From NCBI GenBank assembly GCA_964453335.1, contig CAYVOK010000001.1, forward strand, positions 207,227-271,226: DNA of 64,000 nucleotides, written 5' to 3'. This stretch comes from VGBO01 sp964453335 (GTDB lineage: Bacteria > Actinomycetota > Acidimicrobiia > Acidimicrobiales > CAIXPF01). Below are positions 8,171 to 15,800 of the stretch, in pieces. Under the pieces are notes generated by a model. It saw nothing but the letters and a program-made list of their open reading frames with translations. It was not told where the DNA came from and did not search any database. A program made the position numbers and the translations under genes. Within the stretch, counting starts at the first letter, position 1. Each line of letters opens with the position of its first letter.

Positions 8171-9042
8171 CAAACAACCTCAAACTCGTTGTACCTTTTT
8201 GCAAATCTAGTATTAACTATATTAAAATTATAACCAAGTCTAGTCAGAGACAAGTAAACTTTTCTCTGTATCATCATTAATTTATTATGCACTCCTTGTC
8301 TGGAAATGGTGTTGCCATCTTTTCCAGTGTTTGTATATTTCTTTCTATATGTTTTATTCCAATCATTATTTAATCCATCTCTATTCATGTATTCCATTAA
8401 TAAAAATGTTTCATCTTCTTTTAAATTTGAGTCCTGAATAGCTTTCATGAATAAATAGTTCGTTTCAACTTGTTCAAGATTGCCTGAAGGATCGTCATAA
8501 ACAGGACATATTTCAGAAAAACTACCAGAGTTTGAGCCATCAAAAATATCTGACTCTAGTCTTTCCAACCTTCTTTTCAGTCGATTGCGATATTGATGTA
8601 ATTTTGATCTCTCGCCTTTCAAACGCAGAGAAACACCATTAAAACAATATGTTATAAATTTTACATTTGATTCATGGCTTCTATAACTCCATATAGATTG
8701 CCTCAAGGTATGAAGGCCAATTTCTTTATAATACTCATCTAAATCGGCATCAACTGATAGTTTTTTCATTATGTGTATAATTAAATAATAATATTGTTTT
8801 ATTATTTCGTTTTCTACTTCCAAAGCATAAAACATAGTCTTGCAGTCTTGAATAAACAATTGTCTTTTATTTTTACTAAGCCTTCTACTGAATTTACTTT
8901 TATTTTTATATAATCCGATTGCGCTTGCAAGGAAGTTGTTTTTTTGAAATTTAAAATGTAACGACCATTTATAAAGTAAGTCATTTGCTTGGCGCAGTTT
9001 TTCAAGACTATACAGCGGATTTGAATCTTCAATACTTTTCAT
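8170..9042 (-). CDS. Sigma-70-like protein, 290 aa
   Basis: The stretch around residues 118-150 (DLDEYYKEIGLHTLRQSIW, then VKFITYCFNGV) follows the sigma-70 region 2.1/2.2 pattern. A later segment (ISRQGVHNKLMMIQRKV) could be the recognition helix of a region 4-like helix-turn-helix. The N-terminal 100 residues are unassigned. A sigma-like or promoter-specificity role is an inference. The start at 9042 has AAGGAA upstream, and the stop overlaps the dCMP deaminase start. Confidence 0.5.
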   Translation of the reverse strand: MKSIEDSNPLYSLEKLRQANDLLYKWSLHFKFQKNNFLASAIGLYKNKSKFSRRLSKNKRQLFIQDCKTMFYALEVENEIIKQYYYLIIHIMKKLSVDADLDEYYKEIGLHTLRQSIWSYRSHESNVKFITYCFNGVSLRLKGERSKLHQYRNRLKRRLERLESDIFDGSNSGSFSEICPVYDDPSGNLEQVETNYLFMKAIQDSNLKEDETFLLMEYMNRDGLNNDWNKTYRKKYTNTGKDGNTISRQGVHNKLMMIQRKVYLSLTRLGYNFNIVNTRFAKRYNEFEVV

Positions 9043-9068
9043 AGCTAATTCCTTTAGACTTATAGTAA

Positions 9069-9581
9069 CTATACAATTTGTTTGGTGCGAATACGAGATC
9101 TATTTGAGATATCTTTGTCACGCATCAAATTAAATTTTTCCTTAGTATACCAAATTTCATTCCCATTATCGGCGTTATATTTAAAAAATACCAAACCAAG
9201 AACAGGATCTATATCACCTCTTCTGCGACGAATTTGAAGATTAGCCATTCTTTCTTTTTTGACAAATTTCATGCGTTCAACATAAACAACCTTCATCTGC
9301 CTTCTTTTTTCCTTATATTTATCTAATTGTTCTTTTGTGCCCCAAATAGGGCTAAGGTTGCCAGACTTACGAATAAAATATAATCCATTTTCTGGATTAT
9401 ATTGGCCAATCTTATATTTTTTATTTTCTGGCAAACTTCTATATTGTGATCGGCGCTTTTCCATGTAATCTTTACGCCACTTTTCAATATGGTTCCATTC
9501 CTCTTGGGTGCCCCAAATTTCTTTACCTCTTCGTTTGCGAAGATAGACCATCCCATCTTCCCTGACAGTTCCTCGCTTCAT
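9069..9581 (-). CDS. Hypothetical basic protein with three internal repeats
   Basis: A 170-residue, strongly basic protein containing a motif repeated three times: a short beta-like unit (DGMVYLRKRRGKEIWGTQEEW), then ENGLYFIRKSGNLSPIWGTKE, then LGLVFFKYNADNGNEIWYTKE, each followed by a Lys/Arg-rich helix. The form G-hydrophobic-Y/F-basic-IWGTKE suggests a small nucleic-acid-binding module. No named family is claimed. The ribosome site is strong (AAGGAG). Confidence 0.65.
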   Translation of the reverse strand: MKRGTVREDGMVYLRKRRGKEIWGTQEEWNHIEKWRKDYMEKRRSQYRSLPENKKYKIGQYNPENGLYFIRKSGNLSPIWGTKEQLDKYKEKRRQMKVVYVERMKFVKKERMANLQIRRRRGDIDPVLGLVFFKYNADNGNEIWYTKEKFNLMRDKDISNRSRIRTKQIV

Positions 9582-9591
9582 TTCGATCTCC

Positions 9592-10026
9592 TTAGAATCC
9601 GTGTGATACTATATCTGCGTTGAGTTTATCCATCTCTTTTCGTAACATATGACCACGATTATGTGCATCTTCACGAGCGCTATTCAAGGCGCTCAAATGT
9701 GCATATATTCTGTCTTTAGTATACTTCGCATTTATAATCCTTTCTCGCAATGCAGAAACTTCTATATCTCCTTCTGCATACAATTCCGATGTCTTGTCAC
9801 TTTTTCCAGCTTCCTTGAACTCCTTGAATTTCTCAATATACTTTTGCTTATACGAGTGCTCCAACAAAGTATATTGCCTATTTGCTTCCGCATGAGCAAC
9901 GCCTATGTAATCAATTATTCCAGAAACATTTTCAAAGAACTTGTTCAAAGTTCCATCGGTAAACTTTAGATTTTGTGGGTCCAAAACAAACTTTTGCTCC
10001 CCAATCACAAACTCTTCACTCTGCAT
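9592..10026 (-). CDS. Hypothetical helical protein, 144 aa
   Basis: No family recognised. The start is set at ATG 10026 rather than 10089, which would overlap the helicase gene by 74 bases; with 10026 the overlap is 11 bases. The protein is largely helical with possible coiled-coil segments. Its coupling to the replicative helicase gene suggests a replication accessory role (for example helicase loading), but no gp59-like motif was identified. Confidence 0.6.
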   Translation of the reverse strand: MQSEEFVIGEQKFVLDPQNLKFTDGTLNKFFENVSGIIDYIGVAHAEANRQYTLLEHSYKQKYIEKFKEFKEAGKSDKTSELYAEGDIEVSALRERIINAKYTKDRIYAHLSALNSAREDAHNRGHMLRKEMDKLNADIVSHGF

Positions 10027-11521
10027 AATCAACCTCCTCTTCTTTAGATTCTTTTTTCTTTGAGCCTTGCCGTCCATCAACATTTGCAACGTCTGCTTTT
10101 TGATTGTGTACGTTATGCAAAGCTATTCTATATTCGCCTTCTGAACATTCATTAATATCTAATGTTTCCTTATCATACTTTACTGGAAATGCAAATTTTG
10201 CTTTTCCATTACGATGTTTGACAACAAATATTCTACCATACCCTGCTGTTGTCTCATCGTTGGTCTGATTTATACTCCACAAACCATCTAAGGGTTTCAC
10301 TTGGTCGAAAGAACCACCAATACTATTTTCATCAATGTACTCCTCCATAGTATGGCTTGCAGCCAGCTTATTTGGCTGAATTGCCACATAAACACACATC
10401 TGATGTATTATTGCAAGACCTCTTAAATCCCTCATGATTCTATACTTAGATTCCCATGTTGATATACCAGGAACATCTTTCATTTCACCAGGATAATCTA
10501 CAATCAATAAATCGGGTTTGAAACCACTTATCATAATTTGTTCTAAGTAAGATCTTATTCCAGCTATATCTAAAGTACCCGATGGAAATTGCTTAATAAT
10601 AAAACGATTCTTATCTACAAATTCTCTGGTATTGATGTCTATTAAATCTTCAATTTCTTTTTTGTGTTTTGCAAGATGAGCATGAGGCACCATAGCAAAC
10701 TGGCTGGTAAACCTTCTTGCGATAGACATGCAGTCCATTTCTAAAGAAAGATACACAACCTTTTTACCCATCTTTATATTTTCTACAGCACTTTTGACAA
10801 GGCAAAGAGACTTGCCCTTGCCTGGAAGACCTATGAAAGAATATAGTTCCCCTCTTCTGCAACCACCGAAAGACAAGCTATCATCTATCTTTGAAAACCC
10901 AGATGTAAACTTATCTTCTGGCCTAACATCCTTATCCAAGTCTGCAAAAATGTCATTTATATTATTGAAATATTCAAAACCTATCTCAAAATTTTTATTA
11001 ACATTCAATGCATTTTGAAACCTTTCGCAGATGACAGTCCATGTAGCTTCCTCTTCTGGATTGTTGGTTTTTAAATCCTTTTGCGATAAATCCATAGCAA
11101 TTCGCAAGGCTTGCATTTTGGCAAATGCAAGTAGCTTATCTAAAAGCGCAGGTTTTATTTCTGATGGAGGAATAAAAGATTCATATATGTTTTCTATTTC
11201 ATTTTTATAGTACAATTTAACCGCATCAGATCTGCCTTTTATCTTTTCAAAAATCAAATGTTTCATGAACTCTTTGTCTGGCATCGTTTTGTAATTGTCA
11301 AAATACGAATACAAAACGGTAGCTATTTCGACATGAGCATCATTGGAAAAATATTCTGGTACTATTAAAGCTCTAGCTTGAACCAAGAAAAAGCTATCTG
11401 TCAAAATGAGAGCTAATATTCTTCTCTGAAAATTATCATCCCACTTAAACTTTATTTTCTGGGTATCGTTGCTTATGAGCGACTTGAGTGTTTGCTTTTC
11501 ATCGTCACTCAAATCGCTCAC
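10016..11521 (-). CDS. gp41: DnaB/gp41-like replicative helicase
   Basis: A 501-residue RecA-fold hexameric helicase. Walker A is GLPGKGKS at residues 231-238, Walker B lies in DLLIVDYPGEM, and a DnaB-type arginine-finger region follows (VVKHRNGKAKF). The N-terminal 200 residues form a helical primase-interaction-like domain. Translation starts at GTG 11521 with GGGTG upstream, 3 bases after the stop of the upstream sigma-like gene. It should unwind DNA at the phage replication fork. No primase gene was recognised in the window. Confidence 0.88.
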   Translation of the reverse strand: MSDLSDDEKQTLKSLISNDTQKIKFKWDDNFQRRILALILTDSFFLVQARALIVPEYFSNDAHVEIATVLYSYFDNYKTMPDKEFMKHLIFEKIKGRSDAVKLYYKNEIENIYESFIPPSEIKPALLDKLLAFAKMQALRIAMDLSQKDLKTNNPEEEATWTVICERFQNALNVNKNFEIGFEYFNNINDIFADLDKDVRPEDKFTSGFSKIDDSLSFGGCRRGELYSFIGLPGKGKSLCLVKSAVENIKMGKKVVYLSLEMDCMSIARRFTSQFAMVPHAHLAKHKKEIEDLIDINTREFVDKNRFIIKQFPSGTLDIAGIRSYLEQIMISGFKPDLLIVDYPGEMKDVPGISTWESKYRIMRDLRGLAIIHQMCVYVAIQPNKLAASHTMEEYIDENSIGGSFDQVKPLDGLWSINQTNDETTAGYGRIFVVKHRNGKAKFAFPVKYDKETLDINECSEGEYRIALHNVHNQKADVANVDGRQGSKKKESKEEEVDYAE

Positions 11522-11524
11522 TTT

Positions 11525-12082
11525 TCACCCATCTACTAAATAGTCGTGATCAGACAAGCTTACCTGACCACCTCTTAATGGTTTTTCTCTTGTAATCTTT
11601 TTACCTAAATTTCTTTGACAATTCCAGACGATTTGTTTGCAATATGTTGAAAATTTCAAATCAAATTGTAATGACCTAGACTTATCAGGTCTTTCATTGT
11701 TTTTTAAAAAACTATTACATATTTTTTCAAGAACAATTTCTTGATAATCGCCAAACGTTTGTCTGTTCGCTCCATGCCTTGTTCTGTTCTTCCATAAGTT
11801 TATTAATTCTTGCAAAATCATTTTAGAAACTTTATCTAATTTTTTACTAAGTAGAGCTTCAAAACAAGAATTCAAAAAAATTTGTCTTTTGTAATAGCTT
11901 CCAGCCCTTAAAACCGCCAACATCAATTCTTGTTGAAAATCATCAAGATCATATTGGTGATTGTTATTGCAATTTTTTCTAGTTAATTGCCAAGCCGCAT
12001 AATAACAAAGCTGACCAAACTTTTTTTCTAATCTTGTATACTCATCGGATGTTATAGGAAAGTTTTTATATATAGAACTCAT
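11525..12082 (-). CDS. Sigma-70 region 2-like protein, 185 aa
   Basis: Residues around 46-60 (DLDDFQQELMLAVLRAG) resemble sigma region 2.1, and a later segment (FDLKFSTYCKQIVWNCQRN) resembles the F-x-T-Y part of region 2.2; about 90 residues separate them, so it would be a region 2 with an insertion. No region 4 is apparent. The start codon overlaps the polymerase stop (ATGA), giving translational coupling. The sigma assignment is a pattern-based inference. Confidence 0.4.
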   Translation of the reverse strand: MSSIYKNFPITSDEYTRLEKKFGQLCYYAAWQLTRKNCNNNHQYDLDDFQQELMLAVLRAGSYYKRQIFLNSCFEALLSKKLDKVSKMILQELINLWKNRTRHGANRQTFGDYQEIVLEKICNSFLKNNERPDKSRSLQFDLKFSTYCKQIVWNCQRNLGKKITREKPLRGGQVSLSDHDYLVDG

Positions 12083-13398
12083 GTTTTTCCTTTCTGTCTT
12101 TCTGTTGTTTGCATACCATCAAGTTTTAAACCTATTTTCGAACTTACTTTTAATCTAAGCCCTGCTATCAATTCGTTCTCGCTCTCAAGTATATTTTTTG
12201 CAACCCTATAGCCACTCTGTAGATTCTCTCTGGAAATGGCCATAAAATAACCGTCATGTACATGAAAGACTAAAGAAAACAAATTTTTAGTACCCTTGTA
12301 TAATTGTACCAAATAATATAAACAAATCAATGATGCAGGAGATTGTACAACAAAATTTCTTGCTTTGTAATAGCTTCCTTCATCAAAAATCCTTTTGCGT
12401 CCGAAATAATCCACGCAGCAACCTTGATTTTTAGCATCGTTGGCAGCTTTTTCCACAAAATGGAATGAGGCTGGAAATTTATCTCTCAAATTGTTTATGA
12501 ATTTTTCGGATTGGTCTACTGATATATCTAAAACTTTTGACAGACTGTTTGCTGTCTGTCCATATATAACCGGCAAAAACATTTTTTTACCAAATTCTCT
12601 TGCATTTTCAAAATTTTTATCTCCAGTAACTTGATAAAAAATTTCCGAATACACATCTTCACTATTCTTTACTATATCAAGAAGATAGTTATCTTTTGCT
12701 ATTTCTGCCAGTACAGATACTTCCATATTCTTGTAGTCCATTTGCATGAAATACTTGAATTTGGGAGGTAGAGCCAAAGCAGATTTATCCTCGCCCAAAG
12801 AGTGCGGGTTGTAAGAGTATTTCTTTTCGTTATTGCACAGCAATCTTCCGTTCTCTTGGCCCTCAACCAAATAATTGGGATAAACAAGCACACATTTAAA
12901 ATCGTGCCTTAAAATGAAAGATTCCATAGCTGGCAAGGCTTGCTGAATTAATGGCATGTAAACAAGCTTGTAAAACCTAATTGCAGATACATCTTTTGTA
13001 AAGTTTATAAAGTTTTTAGTTGCAATAGTAGTATTGCCCATCGAACTTGGCAAAGAGTTATAAGATTCATACCAATACAAATCATAAAAAAACTTAAAAA
13101 ATAAATTCTTACTACAAATTCTGCCAAAAAAAGTAAATAAATTTTTAAAATTATAACCTACTATCATAATATTTTTTTCATTAATAACAGAAGTTAACAT
13201 CGTAGCAACTGACAAAGCATTATCTGGATTTATATTAAATATTTGATTATATCCTTTAAGGCCAAATAATTGTAATTTAATATTGCAATCAACAAGAGTT
13301 GTAGAATCTGGATCTACTGGAGTCCATGCACAGAACAGAAACTTTTCAGAACCGCAAGCTTCGTACAGATTGGCAGTCAGATCAAAAAGATTTTTCAT
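12079..13398 (-). CDS. Short family A (Pol I-like) DNA polymerase
   Basis: A 439-residue protein with the ordered motifs of a Pol I polymerase domain: a GRL motif (ENGRLLCNN, ~182-190), motif A DYKNMEVSVLA (221-231), motif B with Arg267, Lys271 and Tyr279-Gly280, and motif C HVHDG (379-383). Catalytic Asp221 and Asp382 are present, but the usual Glu of motif C (HDE) is Gly. The first ~150 residues look like a worn 3'-5' exonuclease domain lacking its acidic residues, so proofreading is unlikely. T4 itself uses a family B polymerase. There is no ribosome site at the ATG, and the start abuts the hairpin-rich region upstream. Confidence 0.85.
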   Translation of the reverse strand: MKNLFDLTANLYEACGSEKFLFCAWTPVDPDSTTLVDCNIKLQLFGLKGYNQIFNINPDNALSVATMLTSVINEKNIMIVGYNFKNLFTFFGRICSKNLFFKFFYDLYWYESYNSLPSSMGNTTIATKNFINFTKDVSAIRFYKLVYMPLIQQALPAMESFILRHDFKCVLVYPNYLVEGQENGRLLCNNEKKYSYNPHSLGEDKSALALPPKFKYFMQMDYKNMEVSVLAEIAKDNYLLDIVKNSEDVYSEIFYQVTGDKNFENAREFGKKMFLPVIYGQTANSLSKVLDISVDQSEKFINNLRDKFPASFHFVEKAANDAKNQGCCVDYFGRKRIFDEGSYYKARNFVVQSPASLICLYYLVQLYKGTKNLFSLVFHVHDGYFMAISRENLQSGYRVAKNILESENELIAGLRLKVSSKIGLKLDGMQTTERQKGKT

Positions 13399-13958
13399 AC
13401 TAAGACTTTAGCATGTTTCCTAGCATTAAGCAAACAATTCAAGCCATTACATTTTATGTAAATCTCAGTCCGGACTGGGGGGCAGGCCAAGGGGGGTTAA
13501 GACCAAAATAAAAGGAATTAAGTAATGTTTACTTAAAACCTTTTAAAGTCTATTCCACTTGGTTTCGCCTAAGTTGTAAAAACAACTTAGATAAAACTTA
13601 TGTGTCATTTTTGACAGAATCTTAACCTTTACCCTGTTATGCATAAAACAAAAGAATAAAAATCAAAAAGATTTTATCTTTGTTCTTAGAGAATATTTGC
13701 TCTCAAAACTTTAACGCTCTAAGAGAAACTTCTCACATAACTGCCTGCCGAATTAGGCAGGTAAAGGCTGACCTCATCTGTGTTGCTGGATCGTTAGGAT
13801 CCCAGATTTCCTAACGGGCCGTGACAGGGGGTACCGTCCCAGCAGGGTTTTAGTTCTAAGTGTTTAAATAAATTTAAGCACTTAAAACCGTCAAGCTAGT
13901 TCAGGCAGACACTTCGCCCTACTCCTTGACTTAATCTAAGTATAAGCTCTTGTAAAAG
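13399..13958. ncRNA. Hairpin-rich gene-free region: candidate large structured RNA or origin
   Basis: 560 bases without a plausible gene between the divergent starts at 13398 and 13959. It contains many local inverted repeats: CAGTCCGGACTG (13466-13477); AAAAGG plus TTAAGTAA (13510-13525) with its complement (13529-13544); CTAAGTTGT/ACAACTTAG (13569-13577/13582-13590); TTCTTAGAG/CTCTAAGAG (13683-13691/13717-13725); CCTGCC/GGCAGG (13744-13749/13756-13761); CGTTAGGA/TCCTAACG (13792-13799/13809-13816) enclosed by TGCTGG/CCAGCA (13784-13789/13839-13844); a 12-bp stem 13857-13868/13873-13884; and GTCAAG/CTTGAC (13890-13895/13925-13930). GC-rich blocks stand out from the AT-rich background. The transcribed strand is not determined. 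It also must hold promoters for the two flanking genes. Confidence 0.5.
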
Positions 13959-14672
13959 ATGAATTCAAGCCATAGACTGGAAAAAATGCAATACGACCCT
14001 CAAATCGCTGTCGAAGGTAATTTCACACCAGAAGAAACTCTGGCATACCAGCTTACTTGCCATTGGGTTGAATTAAGACACAAGATATTTCCAGATTACA
14101 GGCATCAAAGAATAAGTGGAAGAAAAGGAGATGTTCGCACCACATACCTTTTTAAGAATATTCTAAAATTTGTAAGAGACAAAAGAAAAACATTTAAAGG
14201 CTTTCAATTTGTTTTGTATATGAGAGCACAGTTAGAGATATTAAAAAAAATACAAAATGATGGCCACCAAGTTGTAGTTGAAGCAAACTGTCTACATGGT
14301 GAACAAGCAGAGAAAAGATGGTGTCTTTGGAAAAAGAAAGTAGCTGTAGAAAATGCGACTACTAAGATTGAATATGCTGTTGTTCCAAGCAATATTGAAA
14401 TCGAACTAGATAAAACTAAAAAAACAATATTATCTATTTTACAGAATGATATAACAAAAGAGAAATACATTAACTCATCTCTTGACATACTTAAATTTGT
14501 AATATTGAGAAAAATAAGTCCCTTGTATATTCTAGTGTCTAATTGGTTCGGCTTACTTGATGATACAATTAGACAAGATATCAAAGATTTAGCAAATGTT
14601 AAAAAGTATGAGGACTATAATATTAATCCCATAAGAGAATATTATGCTAAACTATTCACTTTTGAAATTTAA
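13959..14672 (+). CDS. Hypothetical protein, 237 aa
   Basis: No family recognised. It is a basic, mostly helical soluble protein, with an Arg/Lys-rich segment around residues 45-85 (RISGRKGDVRTTYLFKN). There is no strong ribosome site before the ATG. It is the first plus-strand gene beyond the hairpin-rich region and converges with the 14669-15499 gene, overlapping by 4 bases. Confidence 0.65.
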   Translation: MNSSHRLEKMQYDPQIAVEGNFTPEETLAYQLTCHWVELRHKIFPDYRHQRISGRKGDVRTTYLFKNILKFVRDKRKTFKGFQFVLYMRAQLEILKKIQNDGHQVVVEANCLHGEQAEKRWCLWKKKVAVENATTKIEYAVVPSNIEIELDKTKKTILSILQNDITKEKYINSSLDILKFVILRKISPLYILVSNWFGLLDDTIRQDIKDLANVKKYEDYNINPIREYYAKLFTFEI

Positions 14673-15499
14673 TAAGTTGAAAATGCATTTCTTATTGTTT
14701 CAACGATTTCTTTATTTGTTTGAGAAGGAGCATAATACTCATCCCACTCACTAGGTTGCAAACGCCAAAGTCTTTGTTTGATTGGACTTAAAATGTCATT
14801 GCCCCAACATCTAATAAGGCCTTTTTCTGGGTAATATGCGAGGTTTATATTAAATTGTTCTGCCCTGTTTGATCCAGGAGCCTCTACACCTTCGCCAGTA
14901 AATGAAAAGTAAATAGTATAATTATTTGAATTGTTTTCAACAACGCCATTATAAATCATCACATGAGGATGTCTAGCTCTAGTTTCTGCTGCCAAATCTA
15001 ATGCAAGTTTTCTAAGTCCAGTATATTTGTTATAAGGCTTTTCAAGAGGAGTTTTATCAACCTCTTCTAAAAAAGTGTTAACATTAACAGCAATTCTTAA
15101 TTCTTCTTCAATATCATGTATACCAACATGGTTGTAATCATTAATTAGTGGTAATATTTGTTTACAAACAGCTACTGTTTCTCCTTGTAAGTCAGCTATC
15201 TGTCTTCTCAAAACTATTTTTAAAGATCCATAAGGAGAAACTTCTACAACATAATTTCCTATGGGATTAATTGCTTCCCCATAAATTACTTTGCTTTCAA
15301 ACTTTCTAATTGGAATTTTAGTACCAATTTTTCCTAAATTTACAAGTTCAGATAAAATTCCAGATACTCTTAGTGGTTCAAGTGGTTCTTGTTCATAAAG
15401 GTTCTCAGAACTTTTTGGCAATTTGACAGAGGATGGAAAACCAAAAAGAGCGGCAGGACTCTTGCCAAACCATTCCTTAAAATAAAGCTTATTATACAT
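14669..15499 (-). CDS. Hypothetical protein with CTS-like N-terminus, 276 aa
   Basis: No family recognised. The ATG at 15499 is preferred over 15514 because a GATAAATA late-promoter box (minus strand, 15512-15505) ends five bases before it, which would put the transcript start at or near the ATG. The N-terminus MYNKLYFKEWFGKS resembles the capsid-targeting-like N-termini of several other proteins here, notably MYNKVLNFRRF at 27211. The body looks like a mixed alpha/beta soluble protein. It may be a virion protein. Confidence 0.6.
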   Translation of the reverse strand: MYNKLYFKEWFGKSPAALFGFPSSVKLPKSSENLYEQEPLEPLRVSGILSELVNLGKIGTKIPIRKFESKVIYGEAINPIGNYVVEVSPYGSLKIVLRRQIADLQGETVAVCKQILPLINDYNHVGIHDIEEELRIAVNVNTFLEEVDKTPLEKPYNKYTGLRKLALDLAAETRARHPHVMIYNGVVENNSNNYTIYFSFTGEGVEAPGSNRAEQFNINLAYYPEKGLIRCWGNDILSPIKQRLWRLQPSEWDEYYAPSQTNKEIVETIRNAFSTY

Positions 15500-15512
15500 A
15501 AATATATTTATC
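15497..15512. promoter_or_regulatory. Two back-to-back late-promoter boxes
   Basis: CATAAATA on the plus strand (15497-15504) directly abuts TATTTATC (15505-15512), which reads GATAAATA on the minus strand. Both are one base from the T4 late consensus TATAAATA. The plus box ends 8 bases before ATG 15513, and the minus box ends 5 bases before ATG 15499. Each promoter would fire through the other's box. The minus start codon lies within the plus box. Confidence 0.6.
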
Positions 15513-15800
15513 ATGATTACATTTAAAATTTGGCTTGAGAGAAAAGATTACCCAGAAGCCAAAAGAAGCTTGCTTCAATTAATACAACCTAAGATGGGAG
15601 AAAAGGGAATATCAAGCAAGGATTTTAACTCAAAGCAACTCAAAGAATTTGATGATGCTACCATTAAAATGATAGAAGAAATAATAAAAAGCAACTTCAT
15701 GTATGATAAATTAGATGATGAAAAGAAAAGAAACATAGATATTTGCATTACATCTAAAAATTGCACATTATCTACATTAGCAAGAAATTTAGAAGATTAA
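15513..15800 (+). CDS. Hypothetical protein with CTS-like N-terminus, 95 aa
   Basis: No family recognised. The N-terminus MITFKIWLERKDYPEAKR is close to that of the 19042 product (MITFTEFMQ) and recalls the T4 capsid-targeting sequence (MKTYQEFIAE). The rest is charged and helical. Its late-type promoter box lies 8 bases upstream and there is no Shine-Dalgarno site. The 3' end overlaps the uvsW stop by 4 bases. Confidence 0.6.
   Translation: MITFKIWLERKDYPEAKRSLLQLIQPKMGEKGISSKDFNSKQLKEFDDATIKMIEEIIKSNFMYDKLDDEKKRNIDICITSKNCTLSTLARNLED

Noticed and set aside
13399..13958. tRNA, tmRNA, RNase P or group I intron in the hairpin-rich region
   Set aside because: No tRNA acceptor/T-arm arrangement, no tmRNA tag frame, no GAGGAAAGUCC-type RNase P core and no group I P3-P7 core could be found by eye on either strand.
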